NCBI GenBank assembly: GCA_018398585.1
Contig: JAGTTD010000016.1
Span: forward strand, 29,001,212 to 29,065,211
Length of the DNA stretch: 64,000 nucleotides
Source: Simmondsia chinensis
Lineage: Eukaryota; Streptophyta; Magnoliopsida; Caryophyllales; Simmondsiaceae
Direction of reading: 5' to 3'
This document shows, piece after piece, positions 57,289 to 64,000 of the stretch (its first letter is position 1; the number at the start of each line of letters is the position of its first letter). The position numbers and the translations under genes are program-made. The notes below the pieces were generated by a model. The model was not told where the DNA came from. It saw only the letters and a list, made by a program, of their open reading frames with translations, and ran no database searches.

Positions 57289-58213
57289 GAGTTGATTCCG
57301 AAAATAATGCTGAAAAATAAAAAAATAAAAATATAATGTTGGAAAAGAAATATTTTCATATCGACTGTTGAACCGCTTTTCTTAAAAATGGTTTACTCCA
57401 AATAACGCGGTTTACCAACGCGGTTCACCGGCCAGTCCCCCTGAAATATAATTTATATTCAAATTAATTAGAAGTACTAAGCACTAATGACCTGCTAGCT
57501 CAATGGTCACGGTCATTAAACGGTAAATGCTTGACGTGGGTTCGATTCCCACTTAATGCAATACTTTTTAATTTTGGGAGAAATTTTCTAAGCTTTTTCT
57601 TAAATGTAATAGTTAAAAACTAAATATGCAAATCTAAAATTATTTTTAAACTCTTACGAGTCATAAATTTGGATTTACCTTTTAAAATTATCTTTTTTTT
57701 ATTACATGGATAAATAAAAAGTATAATATATATGGGAGTTTTTATACAAATATTATAAATGCGGGAGTCTAATTAAAATTTAAATTTCTATAGTACTTCC
57801 CTAGTTTGAGTAGATGTGCTTTCTCTATTTTTTTGAGTCGTGAAATGATAAAAAAATATCGATTGTAAATTTTTTAAAAATTTTTATTATTAAGTTATTA
57901 ATTTTTATTTAAGCCCGCCCAATCTAAAATTCTGGATCCGCCGCCGCACCCCTTAAAGTTGTAGAGCCTCAGTAAGCCGCGTCTAAAGGACGCGGTTTTT
58001 TAGTCTAAACCGCGTCTACAAGACACAATTTTATTTGTATAACTGCGTCTCTAAGACGCGGCGGTTTACACAAAAAACAAACGCATTAATTTGACGCGGT
58101 TTATTATAGCCGCATTTCGTAAACGCGGTTCAACGGTAGATATGGAAATATTTTTTTTCTAGCATTATTTTTTTTTATTTTTCAGCATTATTTTCGGAAC
58201 CGACTCAATAAGA
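57289..58213. mobile_element. TIR element with CGCGGTTT modules
   Basis: The left end 'gagttgattccgaaaataatgc' and the right end, complement 'gagtcggttccgaaaataatgc', are inverted repeats that continue through the 'gaaatattt' and 'gttgaaccgc' stretches. Many short CGCG words ('aacgcggttcaccgg', 'gtctctaagacgcgg') lie inside. It splits block X, whose uninterrupted form is at about 26.88 kb. The interior carries a tRNA-like segment and no ORF. The superfamily is unclear because no clean target duplication is visible. Confidence 0.65.
57486..57562 (+). other. tRNA-like segment (A box and B box)
   Basis: 'gctagctcaatggtcac' resembles an A box and 'ggttcgattcccac' is a good B box at the usual spacing. 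The outer ends do not form an acceptor stem, so this is not a tRNA gene. It may be a tRNA-derived SINE head or captured tRNA remnant. Confidence 0.5.
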
Positions 58214-59270
58214 AAACACTTAGTCGCTAAACAAAATTACCTTTTACGACATCATTTAATTGGTAGGAAGTAGACTCAAAAAGTAAAAATTTATCGGAAG
58301 TAGGGATTTGGACTTTTATTTGGTTGACAGAAAGTTGGCATAATATAATAAGTGAAAATTGCTTAGCAATTTCTAGTTCTTCCAAAACTTATAAAGTAAC
58401 TTACCTAACCTCCATATAAAACTTCTAATTCCTTAATAATTTTTAATTCATATGACGATTTTATCCTTTCTAACTTTTCAGACCTACGGTATTTGCATTG
58501 TATAGTTGTCTTTAGTAGTGACTCGATGCATATGCTCTTTTGTTTTTGAGTAATTTTGTACGTGGGAATTGCTCGGTGAACTTTTTATGAGAGTATTATA
58601 TGATCTTGCCATAATTTTGTTCATGGATTATTGTTTTGAATTATTTTGCTTAGTTGCCATTATTTAAATTACGGGAGGAACTGTTCATGAAGTATTATTT
58701 TTGGATAATTAGTAACAACATTTTTATGGATAGTACGTGTTAATAAAAGCATACTACTATGTATAAAAAAAAAAAAAAATAGTGCTATATGATAACAAAA
58801 AAATACTTAAGTGTTAGATGAACGAGGTTGGAAGATTGGCTATGTGTATAACAGTAACTTTAATTCTATGTTAAGGGAAGTTATTGTATCAACTGAACAA
58901 AACATAAGAATTAAATTCACAAGAAGTTTTATTCCTCATCCGGACAACCAAACACTTTTATACCTATTTCCTATGAAGTTGACACACGATGTGAATTCCT
59001 AAAAATACAACTTTTGATAGAAATTTAATTCTTTTGACAACCAAATAAGGCTTAAGAATTATCAGCTTTTCCTTAATTATTATAATTTTTTCATTTTTTT
59101 AGAAAACTACATATTATAATATAATTTTTTTTCAATCAACCACCTTTATTAATACCATTAATATTTCACTAAAAGACAAACGTTGAGTTCAACAAAAAAA
59201 AAAAAAAAAAATTTTGATTGAGAATACTTGAATTAAAATAGGTAATTTTCTTAAAAAATAAAAAAAGTGA
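58214..59270. other. Block X, mirror copy
   Basis: This is the inverted counterpart of 26.25-26.9 kb. The short open frame 58811-59002 has no recognisable domain and lies in repeated DNA. Confidence 0.5.
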
Positions 59271-59273
59271 TAT

Positions 59274-59487
59274 TTTCGGTGTCTCAAGGGCTCTGGCCTT
59301 AGCAGGATTTGCGAGATAGATGTACGCAACCTTCCTACCATGAAGGGAGGCTATTTCCGAGAACCCCCAACTTGAAAGGTAAGGACTTCCTAGGAGGTCA
59401 CCTATTTTGGTATTATTCTCACCTAAGCATGCTTAATTTCGAAGTTCTAATAAGATCCGGTAATTGTGTATTGCTACCCTCTTAGAT
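59274..59487 (-). mobile_element. 5S rRNA-headed SINE, diverged copy
   Basis: All three parts are present on the - strand, but heavily mutated ('cctaagcatgcttaatttcgaagtt' in the 5S part). It lies beside the right half of a GGGTTATTT-type MITE (59.50-59.61 kb) in which a 31-base unit is duplicated. Confidence 0.72.
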
Positions 59488-60149
59488 AAAAGAGGGTCTA
59501 AATTGAAACAATTAGAAGTACAAGTACTAAATTGAAACAATTAGAAGTACAAGTACTAAATTGATATAATGAGTAAAGAATGAGGACTTTTGACGTAAAT
59601 AACCCCTAAAATATTAGTGTATCTCGACGATAAAAGGGTTTAATTTAGTGTATTTGGGCGATGAATTCTATAATAGTTTTCAAGAGCTATACATTTAATA
59701 TAAAGAGAAATTTTCACTACCCTAAGATTTGATTATCATTTAAATATTCTGATATTTCAATATATATATAACGAAGTACCTTGAGTTTTAAACAATTTAT
59801 CACTTAGGCATCCTAAAATTTTAAAATTTTGTCAATTAGCTATCCTTTTTATCAAAATTTGATAAAATTTTTGTTAAAAAATGCTAAAATAATACATAAT
59901 TATGATAATATATTTGTATTTTAATTAGAAGTTGATGACTCTTTTTGCTGAAAAATGCTAAGGCAAGTGTTTTTTTTTTTTTTTTATTGTCTTTAAAAAT
60001 ACATTGGTTCCAAGCCTTCCAAATTTGTTGAGCTTCTGTTTGGCACATTAAATTATAATTAAACTATGAAATTGTAATTGTAATTATAATTTTAATTCTG
60101 GTGGAACTACAATTCCAATTTTAATTTGCGTAGCCAATTTTATAAGGTT

Positions 60150-60270
60150 AGGAGTTCTCAAAAACAGCCTCTCAACAGGGTTACACCCTGAAGGGGTGAG
60201 CCTACGTACATCCACGCGTCCCAGACCCTGCTTATATGGGGAGCCCTTAAGGTACTGGATCTGTTGTTAT
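60150..60270 (+). mobile_element. SINE 3' part
   Basis: Middle and tail of the SINE ('ctcaaaaacagcctctcaac', 'gagcctacgtacatcc', 'ccttaaggtactgga') on the + strand, just downstream of gene copy 5. It is comparable to the fragment after gene copy 2. Confidence 0.68.
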
Positions 60271-60403
60271 TATTGTTAGTCCCTTGACATACACAATCCA
60301 ACATACATATATATAGATATAGATATAGATATTGCATCATTACATATCTATGTTACGTATCACCTGCTTGCATCAGAATATTAATGCCATAACATATATG
60401 CAT

Positions 60404-61123
60404 TCAATCCTCTTTCTTGATTTTCTGAAATCTCCGAGAGAAGAGAGATGCCTCTATATCTTCATCAATGAGCTTGCTTACCTTGTCAGGAAGCCCGACT
60501 CTTCCGGGAAAAATCTGATCGGGCTTGGCCCAGATCCGACCCATCTCAGCCAGCTTGCTTGCTACCTTGTTGTACTTCTCTCCCTCTACTTCTTCGATCT
60601 CATCGGGTTTAATCCCACACTCTTTCATCAGATCTTTGATCTCCTTGATCAATTGCACGTATGCTTCTGGAATTTTAGATTCTTCTCCCTTGACCCATTT
60701 GATTACATCAGTTCTGTTTCCTTGTATGAGGCTCAATTGTATTCCCTCTTTGATTGCCATTTCAAGCCCTAGCTTCAAACCCATTGCTTCAGCTACGGTG
60801 ATGTCGCAGAGATCCCTGTAGAGATGGTTCAAATTGTAAGACGCTGAGATTTCTGGCTCCCCGTTGCTTTGGTTTCTGATAATGAATCCAGTTCCGGCTG
60901 TGGTCTTCTGGTTGCTCACGGACCCGTTGAAATTGAGCTTGTAGCTCGGTGGCTGCCGGCGTCTCTCCGGCGACGGAGCTCTGGCTGTATCGTAGGATTT
61001 ATGGTAGCCGAAGGGAGGTTCCGGTGTGCGATGAAAGGAGGACATGCGCTTAGAGATGGCCCAACCAAGAGCAGCTCCGGCAGCCACGACGACGATCTTT
61101 GCCAGCGTGCCGGCGATAATCAT
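60404..61123 (-). CDS. RNase H-fold family protein, copy 5 (intact, 239 aa)
   Basis: ATG 61123 follows a GA-rich leader. Residues 2-24 form a hydrophobic run (IIAGTLAKIVVVAAGAALGW) that could span a membrane or act as a targeting segment. Residues 25-60 are a basic, Pro-rich linker. The RNase H-like domain spans residues 61-197: YKLNFNGS, AGTGFIIR, MGLKLGLEMA, VIKWVKG and KVASKLAEMG. Here the first catalytic Asp is Asn66, while the second acid Glu112 is kept; the third and fourth are Asn136 and Ser189. The C-terminal extension IEASLFSRRFQKIKKED is basic and absent in copies 3 and 4. Copy 1 is its broken sister. It is probably not a nuclease; function unknown. It corresponds in position to the gene lost at 26.25 kb. 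Confidence 0.78.
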   Translation of the reverse strand: MIIAGTLAKIVVVAAGAALGWAISKRMSSFHRTPEPPFGYHKSYDTARAPSPERRRQPPSYKLNFNGSVSNQKTTAGTGFIIRNQSNGEPEISASYNLNHLYRDLCDITVAEAMGLKLGLEMAIKEGIQLSLIQGNRTDVIKWVKGEESKIPEAYVQLIKEIKDLMKECGIKPDEIEEVEGEKYNKVASKLAEMGRIWAKPDQIFPGRVGLPDKVSKLIDEDIEASLFSRRFQKIKKED

Positions 61124-61935
61124 CCTCTCTCTCTCTAAATTGTATGTGAAGTAAAGAGGGAGGAACTTGGGGAATATACATACAGCGGGCTATGGTCCCT
61201 GGGATATAATAAGTAACCTTTTGGCACTTAAAATTGTTCTATATGTTTAATTCGAATATTAATTTTTTAATATAATAATTTAACATAAATATATTAAACT
61301 ATAAATAATCAATTTTATAAACGAATAATTTTTGTTCTTTTCTAAATCTCTATAGCGGTTTGTACATTTTTTAGGATGGATAACCTAATTACTACATTAA
61401 ACAGTACGGTTCTAAAATAAAGATGCATATAACACTTCTTTTATCTCTACGAGTAAAGAATACGATGTGTGACAAGAAAATAAAAAATAAAAAAAAGCAA
61501 AAAGATGCAATTATGTGAATGTTTCATGCGGACCCCGAAGTGCTATGGGTAAGAATTTGAAGTTCTCCCTTTTATAATATTGTTAGGGTTTTGCTAGTTT
61601 ATGCTATATGATGTAATTACTTGATATTTGAAAAAAAAAAAAACCTCTGAAAAATTGAATATTTTCATTTGATATAATTTTAAAAATTCTAAATATTTAA
61701 AAAAAATATTTTAAATATCTAAAAAATTTATAAATATTTAAAGTAATGTTATAAATGAGGTGAATGAAGCCTAAATTTTTTAAGGTTTGAGACTCAATTT
61801 AATAAATATGTGCTCAGCTCAATCAAGCTCTTAAAGAATTCCGGCCAAACTTTTTTAAAATTGTTTAAATATCAACTCAGCATGCTTTCATCAATGAGCT
61901 AGCTAATTATACTTAACGAGTTGAGCCCTTTTATA
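61124..61935 (-). promoter_or_regulatory. Upstream region of gene copy 5
   Basis: This is the conserved family upstream block inverted ('catgcggaccccgaagtgc', 'gagctcttgattgagctg' type), with a TATA-like 'tgtatgtatattcc' at about 61172-61184 (-). It lacks the MITEs seen upstream of copies 2 and 3. Confidence 0.58.
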
Positions 61936-61949
61936 TTAAAATATGGATT

Positions 61950-62335
61950 ATTTGCATCACAAGTCCCTATACTTTGTTCATTTTATCAATTTAGTCCGTA
62001 TACTTTTAATTGTATCTATTTAGTCCGTGTACAATTTACATTGCATCAATTTAGTCAGATAATCAAATTCAAGTTAATTTAATTATATAATTTTTAACGA
62101 TATAATCATGTTAGATGTAAGTAATTCACCATAAACCTACCCATTCACTCAATTTAACTCCAACTATAGGCCGAATGATTAAAAATTTCATCGAAAAGTT
62201 AACAAATATTTTACTCTAAGAACCAAATTGACACAATATGAATAGCAGAGAGTCTAAATTAAAACAATTAGAAGTACAAGTACTAAATTGATATAATGAG
62301 TAAAGAATAGGGACCTTTAGTATAAATAACCCCTA
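61950..62335. mobile_element. MITE, relative of 18479-18868
   Basis: The ends 'ggattatttgcatcacaagtccctatac' and 'tagggacctttagtataaataacccc' are inverted. The interior includes 'gtgaattacttgcatcta' type text in complement. Both MITEs sit at the far upstream edge of a gene unit. Confidence 0.62.
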
Positions 62336-62860
62336 AAATAATAGTGTATCTTGATGATAAAAGGCATTAATTTAGTGTAGTTGATTCTTCAATATTACAT
62401 GTAGACTCTCTAATTCTTCAATATTACATCATTATTGTTTTTGGTGACGTTTACATGTAATATTGAAGAATCATAAAATTTAGGTATTTTTGAAGCCGCA
62501 CCTAAAGTTTTTGTAGTTTTTAGTAAAAAAATCCTTTACAGTAATACTATGATTGTAATTATTTTGCATCTGATACTTTGTCAAGGAATTAGCAATCCAA
62601 GATCATATTCGATTCCCGTTGATTGGGAAGTCAAAGTTCAAATTTCAATTAATCTAATTCTAGTATAGGATATGAAGTGGGCATGTACACTATCCAGGTT
62701 TAAAATCCAATAGGCATTATATTACAGGAAGTATCAAATTAGATGTATATAGTTAGAGCTTGAATTCAGCTCATACTAACCAACCTCACCTCAAACATAA
62801 CTCAAATATAATGAATAAGCAAAATCCCGCAAATGAAGTGAACACATTGAAGTGAACATG
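62336..62860 (+). repeat. TRIM-like remnant, left part
   Basis: 62550-62860 is paralogous to 39.02-39.34 kb. Two 'ttcttcaatattacat' units near 62385-62425 form a small direct repeat. No coding is present. Confidence 0.5.
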
Positions 62861-63640
62861 GTTAACAAAATCGCGCGTCGGTACGATCTTACGATCCCAC
62901 TACGTCCTACGGACCTGGATTGCTCAAAAAATCGTAAGCAAGAAGACTCGCATTGAACTCGAGTAGGACCTGCAGAATCAGGGTAGCATCGGTAGGATGG
63001 CCGATTCTACACCAATTCTACCGAGTCTATAATAAAAAATAGTATATTTGACGTCTGACACTAATTTTATGCCGATTCTACTCCAATTTTACTGTTCTAC
63101 CAATTATTTTTTAAATTTATTTTTTTCAGCACTTTTCTTTTAAAAAACTTTTCCCTCCCCCACCCCCCGTCCTTCTCCTTCCCCTTCCCCTTCCCCTCCG
63201 ATAAACTAATCCTCCTAATTATTCTTTTACATCACGCTCTTCACTTATCTTCACCAACAGCTCTAGCCACCGCCAATTGCAGTCAATTGACGTCGACCAA
63301 CTGCCCCATCCACCAACCGAGGTTTGACACTAACCCACGGGCCACACACGGACATAGCTCATTTTCTTTTTGGATAAATCACTAATTTTTATTTAATTTA
63401 TTATTCTTCTAACATATTGAGTTACTTGGATAATTATTTATATTTATATTTTATTTATTTTCAGCTTTTTTTTAAGACTTTTTTTTATGTTCTTTATTGT
63501 ATATTTGAGGCTTGTAATGAGATTTTATTGGATACACGTTATTATTTTACAAATAAAGTATAATCTTACGATCCTCAATTCAATTCTATGATCCTGAGAA
63601 CCCCTTGCTGATCCTACATAAAATTCCAATTCTGACAATC
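62861..63640. other. Unidentified insertion
   Basis: Compared with 39.31-39.34 kb, about 780 bases are inserted here between 'gaagtgaac' and 'aaagggcacattaaagt'. It starts with 'aaaatcgcgcgtcgg', has 'gatcttacgatccc' near the left and 'aatcttacgatcctca' near the right, and a pyrimidine-rich stretch at 63145-63200. No ORF or clean terminal repeat is seen. Confidence 0.45.
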
Positions 63641-64000
63641 TTGGGCGCCAAAGGGCACATTAAAGTGTAAATCCATTATGAGCTTTCATCCAGTAATTTA
63701 AGATTTTGTGAAATGATATCAAAGCCCCCCTTTTTTTAGTCAAGAGCCACGAGTTTGAACACCAATAACTCTCACTTTCAACATATAACAGTTTAATTTC
63801 AAACATAAGTTAAACATCCTTAGTAACTTTGTTAGTCTTATCTTTGCGTGGGTCCATTTCTTTTATTGTTGCTATTTAATTATATTAAAATTAGGTTCTT
63901 TTTATTAAAAATTAACTAAGTTTTATTTGTAATTTTAAAAAAATTATCTAAAATTTATTTATTTTTTAAAATCATATCTAACTTTTTAAAAAAAATTTAA
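63641..64000 (+). repeat. TRIM-like remnant, right part, and duplicated flank
   Basis: 63650-63800 continues the TRIM-like sequence with a decayed primer site ('gatatcaaagcccccc'). 63815-63960 is nearly the same as 39.93-40.05 kb. No gene is present. Confidence 0.55.

Noticed and set aside
57486..57562. Functional tRNA gene
   Set aside because: A and B box-like motifs exist, but the 5' and 3' ends do not pair into an acceptor stem.

Overview
This window is an AT-rich stretch of nuclear DNA from a flowering plant. The evidence is Ty1/Copia elements primed by initiator tRNA-Met, an L1-type LINE with an RRM ORF1, Mutator-like elements with 9-10 bp target duplications, hAT-like MITEs, TRIMs, and SINEs with an angiosperm-type 3' tail. 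I cannot name the species. Boundaries and similarities were judged by eye, with no alignment run.

The host genes are five copies (two intact in the sense of one open frame plus a third, and two broken) of an unnamed family of about 220-240 residue proteins. Each has a short Ala/Gly/Val-rich hydrophobic N-terminus followed by an RNase H-like fold that has lost most catalytic acids. Copies 1 (1108-1824, frameshifted), 2 (17475-18143) and 3 (34545-35264) are on the + strand. Copies 4 (54545-54389 joined to 46967-46466, split by a retrotransposon) and 5 (61123-60404) are on the - strand. A sixth unit at about 25.6-26.25 kb keeps the upstream sequence but has lost its gene. The only other convincing host gene is a small glycine-rich protein at 38444-38217 (-), with its own TATA box.

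The copies sit in a duplicated segment of the form Gypsy-LTR remnant, gene upstream region, gene, then a non-coding block here called X (about 26.3-27.2 kb). This segment is repeated in tandem on the left and inverted on the right, so 26-36 kb is roughly mirrored by 59-42.6 kb. Later insertions enlarge the copies unequally.

The main insertions, left to right, are: a truncated LINE tail (1.95-2.53 kb); a TIR element (4.86-5.94 kb); a foldback Mutator-like element (7.04-8.22 kb); Copia-1 (9.98-16.05 kb); a MITE in the copy 2 upstream region (16.50-16.84 kb); a nearly complete LINE (18.94-25.59 kb); a head-to-head LTR palindrome (27.2-30.1 kb); a hAT-type MITE (33.66-34.31 kb); a possible pararetrovirus-derived block (42.8-46.36 kb); Copia-2 (46.97-54.39 kb) carrying a Mutator-like element that itself carries a MITE; a TRIM (56.03-56.42 kb); and a TIR element with a tRNA-like segment (57.29-58.21 kb). 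At least eleven copies or fragments of a SINE whose head is 5S rRNA are scattered throughout.

The two most notable items are the expanded family of probably non-catalytic RNase H-fold proteins with an N-terminal anchor or targeting segment, and the 5S-rRNA-headed SINE family. The four-level nest inside gene copy 4 can be read base by base from its target-site duplications.
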